Positions 25,304-34,663 of a stretch of 64,000 nucleotides of DNA are shown here, piece after piece. Under the pieces are notes generated by a model. It was not told where the DNA came from. It searched no databases and saw nothing but the letters and a program-made list of their open reading frames with translations. The stretch is taken from NCBI GenBank assembly GCA_040385645.1, contig JAZKGZ010000015.1:144716-208715 (forward strand), given 5' to 3'. Position 1 is the first letter of the stretch, and every line of letters starts with the position of its first letter. The position numbers were made by a program, and so were the translations under genes. Origin of the DNA: JANXSS01 sp040385645 (GTDB lineage Bacteria; Pseudomonadota; Gammaproteobacteria; Burkholderiales; Burkholderiaceae_D).

Positions 25304-27268
25304 ATGCCTGAAGTATTTTCTTTGCCTGAAGGCATCGTCAGAAGATTTGCCGTCGTCAAACTCTGGCCAGACATTCAAACGGCGGAAGACGAATGCATCG
25401 CACGCCTGAAAATTGCAGCGCGCTCGATGAACATCGAATGCATCGAGATTCATGCAGACGGCAGTCTGCTGACGAACCCTTTAGTGAAGGTATCGAAGAG
25501 CACGGTCGATTTCGTGCTGCATCTGCATTACGACACGCCGAAGCGGTACGACGCATTTTCTTTTGTCGCACTCTGGAACCCGCTACGTTTTTATCACGAG
25601 TGGGGCTATGCCCGGTGCTCACGCAATCTCACGACCCACGACGACTTCATCAGTTGCAGCGCAACCGCAGCCGACGACCATGTGCTGCGTATGATTCGTG
25701 GTCAGGCCACGCACCTGCCGGCAGTGTTCAACCTCTATCATTCCACTGCCGGCGTGGTGCATCCGCCTTCCTTAGGTGAGGGCAAGCTGTTTTACGCCGG
25801 CATCAATTGGGAAGCAATCAGCGGCGGTAAATCCCGTCATCAGGAAGTCTTGAAACGCCTGGATAAAACCGGGCTCATGAGCATCTACGGCCCGCAGATG
25901 TTCCAGGGCGTCAAAGTATGGGCAGGTTACGAAAGCTATGTCGACGAAGTGCCGTTCGACGGCATCTCGATGATCGATGAAATTTCCCGTGCGGGTGTGG
26001 CATTGGTGCTTTCGTCGCAAGCGCACAAGGATTCCGAGTTGATGTCGAACCGGTTGTTCGAAAGCATCGCCGCCGGTGCACTGGTGATCTGCGATGAAAA
26101 TCCGTTCGCCAAACGATTCTTCGGCGATGCGCTGTTGTATATCGATGGCCGCACGCCGGTCGAGCAAATGGTCGTCGATATCACCCGCCATCTCGACTGG
26201 GCCAGAAACCATCGCCTGCAGGCACTGGCAATGATTCGCAAGGCTCAGGCAATCTTCACCGAGCAATTTACACTTACGCGCAATCTTGCCGATCTCTATA
26301 GCGGTTTGCTGGATCGCCGCCGGTCACTGTTGGCGAGGCAGAACCCGCCGGATGCAGCCCCTGTAAAAATCAGCTTGAACCTACTGATGCCGGCGTATTC
26401 CGAAGCAACTTTGCGTGCTCATGTCAAAAGCGTGGAAGTCCAGGAGTATCAGAATTTTTCAGCGACGCTATATATCGACGCTTGCGATGCCGAACGCTAT
26501 CGGGAAACCATTCTGGCAGCACTGCAAAAATCACGTTCTCCGATCAAGCTCGTAGAGATCGATTTCTGGGATTACGGCATCCACCCGGAAATCAAGGCAG
26601 GCCGCAAATTGGGCCAAATATTTTACGGTCTGCTTCTAGCAGCCGTCGGGCACGATGCGTTCGTCGTCGTAGCACCCAATGAAACGCTATTTTCCAATCA
26701 CCTCGGGGTGCTGGCTGGTGCCCTCCAGCGCGACCCGTACGTTGATTGCGCGGCCACTGCCGTGATCCTAATCGATGGCGATGCGCCGGTCCATGCCGTA
26801 CACGAATTGATCGATTTCGGGCACGTGGATCGTGCCGGCCCACCCGGTTACGGGCGGTTCATCTTCCGTATGGCAGGCATTCCCGACGACATCCATATCG
26901 CTTTGCCATATCTCGATGGCAGGCCCCTGGCGGTACTGGCCGGAGGCAAAACCATCGATCAGCAATTGCCGGCTACCGTCACCATCGACCTGGCAACCGA
27001 ATTTCCGGCACGCACCTGGGACGAAGCTGCAGAAAACGAAGTCATCCGCAGCTTTAGTCCCGATGCTTTCAAGCTGGCAACCGGCTTCGGGCCGAGGCCG
27101 CAAATACGTTGTGCAGCACACGCGCAGGGCGGCACTGGCGACATGACGATCGGCCAATTCGGCCGTAAACTTTTCAATCGCCGCTGGGTAGGCGTGCAGG
27201 TAGACGCCATTCGCAAGCAAGGCCTGGCCAAACGCATGCAAGTTTTCAGGCGGAAGTTAGGTCTGTGA
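25304..27268 (+). CDS. Two-domain glycosyltransferase
   Basis: 654 residues. Residues about 1-340 look like a GT-B glycosyltransferase with the CgeB/Glyco_trans_1_2 ending (SNRLFESIAAGALVICDE). Residues about 350-560 look like a GT-A domain of family 2 (SLNLLMPAYSEATLRAHVKS), but the expected DxD is replaced by VAPNETLF. Either the C-terminal domain is inactive or it uses another metal site. No membrane segments. Its stop overlaps the wzm GTG start (GTGA), so translation is coupled to the exporter. The linkage formed is unknown. Confidence 0.7.
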   Translation: MPEVFSLPEGIVRRFAVVKLWPDIQTAEDECIARLKIAARSMNIECIEIHADGSLLTNPLVKVSKSTVDFVLHLHYDTPKRYDAFSFVALWNPLRFYHEWGYARCSRNLTTHDDFISCSATAADDHVLRMIRGQATHLPAVFNLYHSTAGVVHPPSLGEGKLFYAGINWEAISGGKSRHQEVLKRLDKTGLMSIYGPQMFQGVKVWAGYESYVDEVPFDGISMIDEISRAGVALVLSSQAHKDSELMSNRLFESIAAGALVICDENPFAKRFFGDALLYIDGRTPVEQMVVDITRHLDWARNHRLQALAMIRKAQAIFTEQFTLTRNLADLYSGLLDRRRSLLARQNPPDAAPVKISLNLLMPAYSEATLRAHVKSVEVQEYQNFSATLYIDACDAERYRETILAALQKSRSPIKLVEIDFWDYGIHPEIKAGRKLGQIFYGLLLAAVGHDAFVVVAPNETLFSNHLGVLAGALQRDPYVDCAATAVILIDGDAPVHAVHELIDFGHVDRAGPPGYGRFIFRMAGIPDDIHIALPYLDGRPLAVLAGGKTIDQQLPATVTIDLATEFPARTWDEAAENEVIRSFSPDAFKLATGFGPRPQIRCAAHAQGGTGDMTIGQFGRKLFNRRWVGVQVDAIRKQGLAKRMQVFRRKLGL

Positions 27269-28095
27269 ATCCGCATGCACCTGCGCCCGTCTCTCCAGCA
27301 TCTCTGTTGCACAGTGCCTGGCGTAATCGCGAGTTGATCGTTCAACTTACCAAGCGCGATGTGATCGGCCGCTACAAGGGATCGGTGTTGGGGCTGGTTT
27401 GGTCGTTCGTCAATCCAGTGGTGCTGCTGACAATTTATACATTGGTATTTTCAGTAGTATTCAAGGCGCGCTGGGGAATAGGGGAACCCGAGAGCCGTTC
27501 CCAATTCGCGATTTTGCTATTCGTCGGCATGATCGTGCACAGTCTGTTCTCCGAAGCGCTGATTCGAGCACCGAGCTTGATCCTGGCGAACGTGAGTTAC
27601 GTAAAAAAGATCGTCTTTCCGCTAGAAATTCTGCCCATCGTGGCAATGGGTACTTCACTTTTTCATGCGGTGGTCAACGTGCTGGTATTGTCCGCAGCCC
27701 TTGTATTGGTCAATGGCACGTTGCCATGGCAGGCAGTTTTTCTACCGCTAGTACTTGTGCCGCTGGTGATCCTGTCGCTCGGCTTTGCCTGGGGCTTGGC
27801 CTCGCTCGGCGTATTTTTGCGCGACGTCGCCCAGCCGATCGGCCTGGCAATGACGGTTCTATTGTTCGCCTCGCCCGTGTTTTATCCGGTCTCGGCGCTT
27901 CCACTAGCAGTGCAGCCCTGGCTGATGTTGAATCCATTGACATTCATCATCGAGCAATCCCGTGCAGTGCTGATTCAAGGGCAGCTACCCGACTTGCCGG
28001 GTTTGCTGGTCTATAGCGTCGTGTCGTTGGTGGTGGCCTGGAGTGGCTACGCGTGGTTTCAGAAAACGCGGAAGGGGTTTGCGAATGTCCTCTGA
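27265..28095 (+). CDS. wzm: Polysaccharide ABC exporter, permease (Wzm type)
   Basis: 276 residues, six membrane segments, GTG start inside the GTGA overlap. ABC2-type permease: KRDVIGRYKGSVLGLVWSFVNPV at the N-terminus and PVSALPLAVQPWLMLNPLTFIIEQSR at the C-terminus are typical. It carries an undecaprenyl-linked glycan across the inner membrane, with the Wzt ATPase encoded next. This pathway needs no Wzy polymerase, and none is seen. Confidence 0.88.
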   Translation: MNPHAPAPVSPASLLHSAWRNRELIVQLTKRDVIGRYKGSVLGLVWSFVNPVVLLTIYTLVFSVVFKARWGIGEPESRSQFAILLFVGMIVHSLFSEALIRAPSLILANVSYVKKIVFPLEILPIVAMGTSLFHAVVNVLVLSAALVLVNGTLPWQAVFLPLVLVPLVILSLGFAWGLASLGVFLRDVAQPIGLAMTVLLFASPVFYPVSALPLAVQPWLMLNPLTFIIEQSRAVLIQGQLPDLPGLLVYSVVSLVVAWSGYAWFQKTRKGFANVL

Positions 28096-29434
28096 TGATA
28101 TCGCGATCAGCGTCCAGCATATTTCGAAGCGCTACGATCTGTTTGGTAAGCCTAGCGATCAATTGAAGCAGTTCGTTTTGCCACGGTTGCAGCGCCTGGC
28201 CGGCATTAAGAAAAAAAATTATTTTCAGGAATTTTGGGCACTGTCGGATGTGTCGTTCGAGGTAAAGAAAGGCGAATCCTTCGGCATCGTTGGTAGAAAC
28301 GGCAGCGGTAAAAGCACGCTATTGCAAATTATTACCGGAACCCTCACACCGACTACTGGCACCGTTTCCACGCGTGGAAGGATTGCCGCGCTGCTGGAGC
28401 TTGGTTCGGGTTTCAATCCGGATTTCACAGGGCGTGAGAACGTCTACCTGAATGCTGCATTGCTCGGCTTTTCGAGGGAACAGATCGAGGAGCGGTTCGA
28501 CGCCATTGCAGCCTTTGCCGATATCGGCCAGCATCTCGATCAACCCGTAAAATCGTATTCGAGTGGCATGATCGTGCGTTTGGCAATCGCCGTGCAAACG
28601 CAGGTCGATCCTGACATCTTGATCGTGGATGAAGCGCTGGCCGTGGGCGATGCGCTCTTCCAGAAACGCTGCTACCGCCAGATCGACAGGTTGCTAGACA
28701 ATGGCTGCACGCTATTATTCGTGTCTCACGATCAGGAAATCGTTCGTAGCTTGACAACCAGAGCACTATTTCTACATCAGGGCATGCCTCGCAACTACGG
28801 CAGTTCGGCTGAGGTGCTGTTCTCTTATCGAGAGTTTCTACAGCAGGAAGAAGAGGCCGCTTTTCGCAGCCTTCAACAAAATACCGAAGTCAAGAAATCT
28901 GCCAGCAGAAGTGATAGCTCTTATGGGAATCTGGATGTCGAAATTTTGTCTGTCAAGATTTTTGATGCTAATGACGCAGCGCAGGCAGTGCTTTATGCGG
29001 GTGACACAATGCGCCTTTCCATCGAATGTGTCAGCCATTGCGATATTGAAAACCTGAACGTCGCCTTTCGCATACGAACCAAAGAAGGCATCAAGGTAAC
29101 TACATGGGGCACGTTAAATCAGGATATGCCGCATTTCACGACCGCTCCGGAAAGTACCTTTTGGCATCGTAAATTTACAAAAGGCGAAGCCTTTACCGTT
29201 GATTTTGTCGGCACTTGCAGCCTGGCTGCAAATTTATATGAAATTCAGGCCGTGGTTGCGGTTGAATACGACCAGTACTATGCCAACCAGCGCATTTTGC
29301 ATTGGCTAGATGAAGCCGCGCACCTCACAGTAGTACAGAAGAGCAGGGAGTATGTTTTTGATGGCGTGTGCGATCTTGGCCTGCGGTATGTAGAAAATGC
29401 CAGTTCGAACGCAATACATGGAGTCTCGCAGTGA
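28085..29434 (+). CDS. wzt: Polysaccharide ABC exporter, ATPase with extended C-terminal domain (Wzt type)
   Basis: 449 residues from the ATG at 28085, which has AAGGGG 8 nt upstream; it overlaps wzm by 11 bp. Walker A GRNGSGKST at about 70, signature YSSGM at about 158, Walker B ILIVDEAL at about 178. Residues about 290-440 form the beta-sandwich Wzt-C domain (LYAGDTMRLSIEC...NLNVAFRIRTKEGI). In known systems this domain binds the modified non-reducing end of the chain, so export depends on a terminal cap. This suggests the neighbouring methyltransferase adds such a cap (inference). The A+T content rises within this gene. Confidence 0.88.
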   Translation: MSSDDIAISVQHISKRYDLFGKPSDQLKQFVLPRLQRLAGIKKKNYFQEFWALSDVSFEVKKGESFGIVGRNGSGKSTLLQIITGTLTPTTGTVSTRGRIAALLELGSGFNPDFTGRENVYLNAALLGFSREQIEERFDAIAAFADIGQHLDQPVKSYSSGMIVRLAIAVQTQVDPDILIVDEALAVGDALFQKRCYRQIDRLLDNGCTLLFVSHDQEIVRSLTTRALFLHQGMPRNYGSSAEVLFSYREFLQQEEEAAFRSLQQNTEVKKSASRSDSSYGNLDVEILSVKIFDANDAAQAVLYAGDTMRLSIECVSHCDIENLNVAFRIRTKEGIKVTTWGTLNQDMPHFTTAPESTFWHRKFTKGEAFTVDFVGTCSLAANLYEIQAVVAVEYDQYYANQRILHWLDEAAHLTVVQKSREYVFDGVCDLGLRYVENASSNAIHGVSQ

Positions 29435-30534
29435 CGCAACGCGAAAGGCGCCTGCCGCAAGGCATTACCAATTTTATTTACAAGAACCGGGGTATGAAAG
29501 CGCGGCAGACCCGGCCTGCGCTCGCTGATGCGCTAACCCCCTCGTTAAACTCCCTAATCGAACAAATGCATGCTCGGCTTGAGCATACTGAAAAACAGCT
29601 TGACGACGTGCTGACGTTATTACGCTATACGGAGGAGCGTACCAGGACCAACGAAGCCTTAATCCGGGAATCGCTCATCCTCGTACATGCAACGGAACGA
29701 AGATCGCAAACTCTGCAATTTCAGGGTGCCCGAATGCTGGATGAAAGCAGCTATCAAATCGACATGCTGCGCAAGTGGTATATCGAATCGATGCCGGCCA
29801 CTTTAAAGCTGGAGCAGCAGTCTGCTTTTGCAAAAGTTCATGATATTAAAATCGCGACCGACCATCCGATTGCCCTAACCAGCAACGACCATCTGGAACC
29901 CGACTCTACAACTGAAGGATTGGTCAGGCCCACGCAGTTCGTTAGACATTGCATCGATGTGCTCGGCCCAGACATTAGATGTCTGGAACTAGGAGCGGGT
30001 GCCGCGGGATTGTTGTTTGAGTACATACAAAACGGGCTAGTAGCGATCGGCATTGATGGCTCCGATTACTGCAAGAAAAATAGGATTGGTTACTGGCCGC
30101 TAATACCGGGGAATTTATTCACCTGCGACCTCACGCATCCGTTTCGTTTCCACAGGGAAGCCGACTCCGAAACGATGAAATTCAATTTGATTACTGCTTG
30201 GGAAGTGTTCGAGCACATAGCAGAAGCGGATTTAAGCCAGACTCTCGCCAACGTTGCCACGCATTTGGAACCGGAGGGGTATTTCATTGGCTCGATTTCG
30301 ATGATCGAGTATCTCGATAAAAATGGCCGTCCGTATCACGTCACGTTAAAGCCCCGCACCTGGTGGAAAGAAAAATTTGAGAAAGAGGGCTTGTACATTG
30401 TTGACGATCATCCCTTCAATGCGCGTTTGTTTTGTCGCGGGAATGGCCCGCGGTTTCAGGATTTTCACAATTATTTTAATCAGCCAGAAGATGGCTTTCA
30501 CTTTGCAGCACGGAAAGTTTCGCCTGATTACTGA
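29431..30534 (+). CDS. SAM-dependent methyltransferase with N-terminal coiled coil
   Basis: 367 residues from the GTG at 29431, which shares GTGA with the wzt stop and has GGAG 7 nt upstream. The frame runs further upstream, but those codons lie inside wzt. Residues about 40-120 are a heptad-rich helix (LIEQMHARLEHTEKQLDDVL), followed by a class I methyltransferase fold: motif I CLELGAGAAGLLF and DGSDYCKKN, then TAWEVFEHIAEADL. The coiled coil and its place after wzt recall O-antigen chain-terminating enzymes such as WbdD, where a coiled coil acts as a ruler; no kinase domain is present here. Possible role: methyl cap and length control. Confidence 0.75.
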   Translation: MTQRERRLPQGITNFIYKNRGMKARQTRPALADALTPSLNSLIEQMHARLEHTEKQLDDVLTLLRYTEERTRTNEALIRESLILVHATERRSQTLQFQGARMLDESSYQIDMLRKWYIESMPATLKLEQQSAFAKVHDIKIATDHPIALTSNDHLEPDSTTEGLVRPTQFVRHCIDVLGPDIRCLELGAGAAGLLFEYIQNGLVAIGIDGSDYCKKNRIGYWPLIPGNLFTCDLTHPFRFHREADSETMKFNLITAWEVFEHIAEADLSQTLANVATHLEPEGYFIGSISMIEYLDKNGRPYHVTLKPRTWWKEKFEKEGLYIVDDHPFNARLFCRGNGPRFQDFHNYFNQPEDGFHFAARKVSPDY

Positions 30535-30666
30535 TTACAAGAATTGCTCAGATGTTTTATCGGCTGTTTAACCGATCTCTGTTTCGCAGCAAGTTTTCGT
30601 TTCTAATCTGCGAAATGCGTATGATTTTTTCTATCTTTAACAAAAACACCAAAATTCACAAGATAA

Positions 30667-33663
30667 ATGAAAAAACAGATGGCCCTAAATAGTTCAAAAG
30701 CATTAAGCACACTTGTCGACATCTGTTTTTGGCTCGTTAGCTTGGCGTCAAGAAATCCGAATTTTGCAGTTGCTCTGCTATTTACGGCGCTCTTCTATCT
30801 TCCTTCCTTGCGTGCGTCATCGATCGATGCCGGGTTCCTATATACCGGTGACATCCTGGGATGGTATTTACCTGCGCTTGCAAAAACGTTCTCATTGTTT
30901 TCAACAATGAACTTTACAGCAATCGATTTCTCAACTTTTCATGGAAGTTCAGATTATTTTCTGAGTCCAAACTTCTTCGCCTACCATCCGCTCGTGGTAA
31001 TCGGTTCATTACTCGCATTCAACACTGCTCCATCGACAAAAGATATTGGCCATGCATTGGTTTGGCTTTTAGCGCTTCATTCGTTTATTTCATTTTATTT
31101 TTGCTTAAAGCTTTTTCAACGTTTTTTTCGCCGGTCGCTAATTGTCTCCACGCTTATTGCTGCTATGTACGCTTTTGGGGTGTACACGGTTAGTGGTCTA
31201 GCGCAACCACCATATCTACTTTGTAGCACAGTAGTTTGCTGGGTGGCCTGCAGTGCACTGTCATATGCGGAAGAAACCAACTTTAAAAATTTTGTATTTG
31301 CTTGTCTACCAGTCATTTTTGCACTTCTCGGTGGCTATGTGCCGATCGGTGCGGCTTGCTTAGCCCTGTCGATAGGCCTAATTGCAACGAGCATCTGGGC
31401 ATTTTCTTTACCAGATCAATCGCCTAGGATGCTGGTAGCACGGTTTATCAAAGCGACCTTACCCTTTTTCGGTGCTGGGATTGTGGTTTTGCCTTTCTTA
31501 GTTGCTGTATATCTTTTTCATAGCGAGACAACAAGTTTCGGAACAACCTCGCTTTTCTACAGCGCCCATCAACTCACCGAGCCACCGCACGGGATTTTAC
31601 GCGCGCTGACAACGCACCTGAACGTGCCAGGCGCGGCTTATGAATTCTCGATTTATTGGGGCTTGATTCCATCCACAATCGCGGCGATCTTCTTTTTAGA
31701 TGCGGGTACATCACGCGGTTTCAGCCGCCAAGAATGGATACTGTTTTCGACAGCGGGCTTTGCTTATTTCGCCACTGTATTAGCGATCTTCGGCACCTAC
31801 TCGCCGTTAAGCGACTTGGTATATTACCTGGTCCCACAAGTGGGAAAAATGCACATCTATCAGCGTTTTCTGATGCCGGCACAGCTTTTACTAGCATTAA
31901 TGACGGCGTTAATGCTGAGCGCAATCATTCGACGAAGGCCACTAAAACTATGCCGTGTATTTCTGATTTTTTGGATAGTGGTCACACTGGTCGTCAGTTT
32001 CTTCGTTGCCTATAGCCCGGCGTCTGCTGAACGATTAGGTTTTAACGGCAGCATCGTCTTTGAACTTATTGTAGTAGTTTTATTCATTTGCGCGTTACTC
32101 GTACCAAGGCGATGTTTTACTTTCACTGCCGCAATCATTCTGATCTCACTTCCTTCTTTCAACATGATGTATGAATATTCACGGGGCACAAACTCGTTTA
32201 TCCAGGCATCAAAGACAAAGCCCATCTCGTTGGATGATAAGACTAGAAACGACATTGTGAGATATTTTAAAGATCGAAGTGAGAAAAAAATTATCAAGTA
32301 TGTTGACATCACGCCGATGTGGACAACCGGCCGTAACGGTCCAGTTATAGAAACATTTCCTAAAGTTTTTCCCTATTTTGTTCTTAATGAAGTGAAGCTT
32401 TCTTCATATGGTGGTTTCACTTTTTACCTTTCTTCACGTGCAGAGTATATGAAGAGGATGCCGGTTGGTGCGGAAGTGGTTGTAATGCCAGACTGGGACT
32501 TGGTATTTCAGAGCGGCGCTGATTTTTTAGTCGCGCGAGAATCGGACACCAACCGTGCAACTCTTCGCAGCATGCTGTCGAAAGTTAGTCCAAAAGACGT
32601 GTTGCGCTTACCTAATTCGGTTGTCGTTTTTCCATTGCCAAAAATTGTCAACAGCAGCCTGGCAAGCGCCGGTAATGTATTTGATAACGGTTATTTTAAG
32701 ATTTTTCCTACTGAAGCTTTTCGCCCGTTAAAGTTAAAAAACATTGCTTTAAATAAACCAGCCACGCAAAGCAGTACGGCTTACGACGGCTTAGCCTCGC
32801 GGGCGGTGGACGAGAATACAAATGGCGATTTCACTTTGTACTCCGTTACGCATACCGCCACGGAACGCAACGCATGGCTGCAGATCGATCTGGGAACAAG
32901 TCAATCAATTGACATGATCAATGTTTGGAACCGCACGGATTGTTGCGCGGATCGGTTACGTGATTTTTGGGTTTTCGTCTCTGACCAGCCATTTGGTCAG
33001 GACGATACTGCAGCGATGTTGAAAGAAAAGTCCGGCGTTTGGGCCCGAGCAGGTTTTCGTCCGAACCCGAAAAGTTCGGTGCAAACCGGCGGCATACGAG
33101 GCAGATACGTACGCATTCAATTGCCAGGCAATCAGCCTATTGAAGATAGTTCGCTGAGCATCGCCGAAGTAGAGGTGATGCAATCGGCCGATTCCACAGA
33201 TATACCGCTCCCGCTAGAAAAAAATGCCGATGCAGTTCTTTCGGTGCCAGAATTCATCTCCAACGATGCAAACTACATGCGCTTCGTGGTTGAGTCCAAA
33301 GCTCCGACCACAGCGCAGTATCTTTTCTGGCCAAATCCACGTCTAACGTATCTTTTAAACGGCGACAAAGTAGGTGCTTTTGAACAAGATGGGCTGCCCA
33401 CTTTCAATTTTCCACCCGGTCGCAACATTTTTGAAGTCCGTTACCAAAATCGACCGTTGATGATCTTCTGGGTTTTCTATACGGCTTACTTCACCGCCTT
33501 GCTAATTGCATTGATAGGGTGGTTCTGCAAAAAATTATCGGAGTGGCGACCCAATCACAACATGTACTCGCAGACGCATCTGCAGGTAGACAACGAATTG
33601 AACGAGTCGGCGTCTGTAATAGAAAAAGAACAGGAGAAAAAAGATGACGCAGCAGCATCCTGA
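30667..33663 (+). CDS. YfhO-like polytopic membrane protein with a periplasmic F-type (fucose) lectin domain
   Basis: 998 residues. Residues about 30-490 hold around a dozen hydrophobic segments of the YfhO/GT-C kind, then a soluble region. An F5/8-type jelly roll at about 692-838 (ALNKPATQSST...ASRAVDENTNGD) follows, a small beta domain (FNFPPGRNIFEVRYQNRPL), one last membrane helix (about 940-960) and a charged tail. The lectin domain has H729, R756, D758 and R763, with vicinal C759-C760. This fits H-X26-R-X-D-X4-R, the fucose triad of F-type lectins such as eel agglutinin. It lies between a methyltransferase and a GtrB-type transferase in a locus with gmd and fcl. YfhO proteins transfer sugars from polyprenyl donors to surface polymers. 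A role in adding to or recognising a fucosylated glycan is inferred. A+T-rich. Confidence 0.8.
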   Translation: MKKQMALNSSKALSTLVDICFWLVSLASRNPNFAVALLFTALFYLPSLRASSIDAGFLYTGDILGWYLPALAKTFSLFSTMNFTAIDFSTFHGSSDYFLSPNFFAYHPLVVIGSLLAFNTAPSTKDIGHALVWLLALHSFISFYFCLKLFQRFFRRSLIVSTLIAAMYAFGVYTVSGLAQPPYLLCSTVVCWVACSALSYAEETNFKNFVFACLPVIFALLGGYVPIGAACLALSIGLIATSIWAFSLPDQSPRMLVARFIKATLPFFGAGIVVLPFLVAVYLFHSETTSFGTTSLFYSAHQLTEPPHGILRALTTHLNVPGAAYEFSIYWGLIPSTIAAIFFLDAGTSRGFSRQEWILFSTAGFAYFATVLAIFGTYSPLSDLVYYLVPQVGKMHIYQRFLMPAQLLLALMTALMLSAIIRRRPLKLCRVFLIFWIVVTLVVSFFVAYSPASAERLGFNGSIVFELIVVVLFICALLVPRRCFTFTAAIILISLPSFNMMYEYSRGTNSFIQASKTKPISLDDKTRNDIVRYFKDRSEKKIIKYVDITPMWTTGRNGPVIETFPKVFPYFVLNEVKLSSYGGFTFYLSSRAEYMKRMPVGAEVVVMPDWDLVFQSGADFLVARESDTNRATLRSMLSKVSPKDVLRLPNSVVVFPLPKIVNSSLASAGNVFDNGYFKIFPTEAFRPLKLKNIALNKPATQSSTAYDGLASRAVDENTNGDFTLYSVTHTATERNAWLQIDLGTSQSIDMINVWNRTDCCADRLRDFWVFVSDQPFGQDDTAAMLKEKSGVWARAGFRPNPKSSVQTGGIRGRYVRIQLPGNQPIEDSSLSIAEVEVMQSADSTDIPLPLEKNADAVLSVPEFISNDANYMRFVVESKAPTTAQYLFWPNPRLTYLLNGDKVGAFEQDGLPTFNFPPGRNIFEVRYQNRPLMIFWVFYTAYFTALLIALIGWFCKKLSEWRPNHNMYSQTHLQVDNELNESASVIEKEQEKKDDAAAS

Positions 33664-34615
33664 CGAAAGCCGAATTCCGAAAATTGCAATTGTCCTCCCA
33701 TGCTTCAATGAGAATGAATCTATCCGGCATGCGGCTGACCAATTACTCGCTATCTTCGCGGATTTAATCGCCAAACATGAAATTGCCTCAGATTCGTTTC
33801 TGTTTTTTGTTGATGACGGTAGTAAGGATGATTCGTGGCAAATACTGGAATCGATCCAGCAGTCGCAGCCGGCAGTTAAAGGATTGAAGCTGTCTCGTAA
33901 TTTTGGCCATCAGGCAGCTCTGTTAGCCGGTCTCATGGCGGTCATTGCCGAATGCGACGCGGCGATTTCAATCGATGCGGACCTGCAGCAAGACCCCTTT
34001 GCAATTACAAAGTTCGTCGCCGAATTTAAACGGGGTGCTGACGTGGTGATGGGTGTGCGCAGAGATCGCGGTACGGATACGTGGTTCAAAAAACAAAGTG
34101 CAACGGGCTTCTATACGTTGATGAAATATATGGGCGTCAAGACGATTCCAAATCATGCCGACTATCGACTTCTTAGTCGAAGAGCACTGGAGGCACTTGC
34201 ACGTTTCCCCGAGCCCGACATCTTTCTTCGAGCAACCTGTCTTCAATTGGGATTTCGAACCAGTATCGTGTTATTCGATGTCAAAGAACGGGCTTTTGGC
34301 ACAACCAAATATTCGCTAGTCAAAATGCTCCGACTGGCCATTCATAGCATCACGTCCTTTAGCGTCATGCCTCTGCGACTTGTCGCAGTTCTTGGACTCA
34401 CGATTTTTTTAATGAGTGTAGGCATGAGCGGGTATGTTGCTTGGCAAGCTCTTGTGGTTGGCGACACAATACCGGGATGGGCATCTATTACCTTGCCCAT
34501 ATATTTTATTGGTGGAATTCAGCTATTGTGCTTGGGAATTGTTGGTGAGTATATCGGGCATATATGCCAAGTCGTAAAAAAACGCCCGCGATGGATCGAA
34601 GAAAAGCGAATTTAA
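33644..34615 (+). CDS. gtrB: GtrB-like polyprenyl-phosphate glycosyltransferase
   Basis: 323 residues. GT2 domain (IAIVLPCFNENESI; FVDDGSKDDSW; ISIDADLQQDP with the DxD) followed by two membrane segments at about 235-300, the layout of GtrB/ArnC/DPM1 enzymes. They load glucose or another sugar from a nucleotide donor onto undecaprenyl phosphate on the cytoplasmic side. It overlaps the 998-residue protein by 20 bp, with GGAG ahead of the ATG. With the GtrA-like flippase downstream and a GT-C-type protein upstream, it makes a complete three-part periplasmic glycosylation set. Confidence 0.87.
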   Translation: MTQQHPDESRIPKIAIVLPCFNENESIRHAADQLLAIFADLIAKHEIASDSFLFFVDDGSKDDSWQILESIQQSQPAVKGLKLSRNFGHQAALLAGLMAVIAECDAAISIDADLQQDPFAITKFVAEFKRGADVVMGVRRDRGTDTWFKKQSATGFYTLMKYMGVKTIPNHADYRLLSRRALEALARFPEPDIFLRATCLQLGFRTSIVLFDVKERAFGTTKYSLVKMLRLAIHSITSFSVMPLRLVAVLGLTIFLMSVGMSGYVAWQALVVGDTIPGWASITLPIYFIGGIQLLCLGIVGEYIGHICQVVKKRPRWIEEKRI

Positions 34616-34663
34616 CCTATCAAACTTTGTCAGCCTTTTGATTTAAAAGCCGGAAAAACTATT

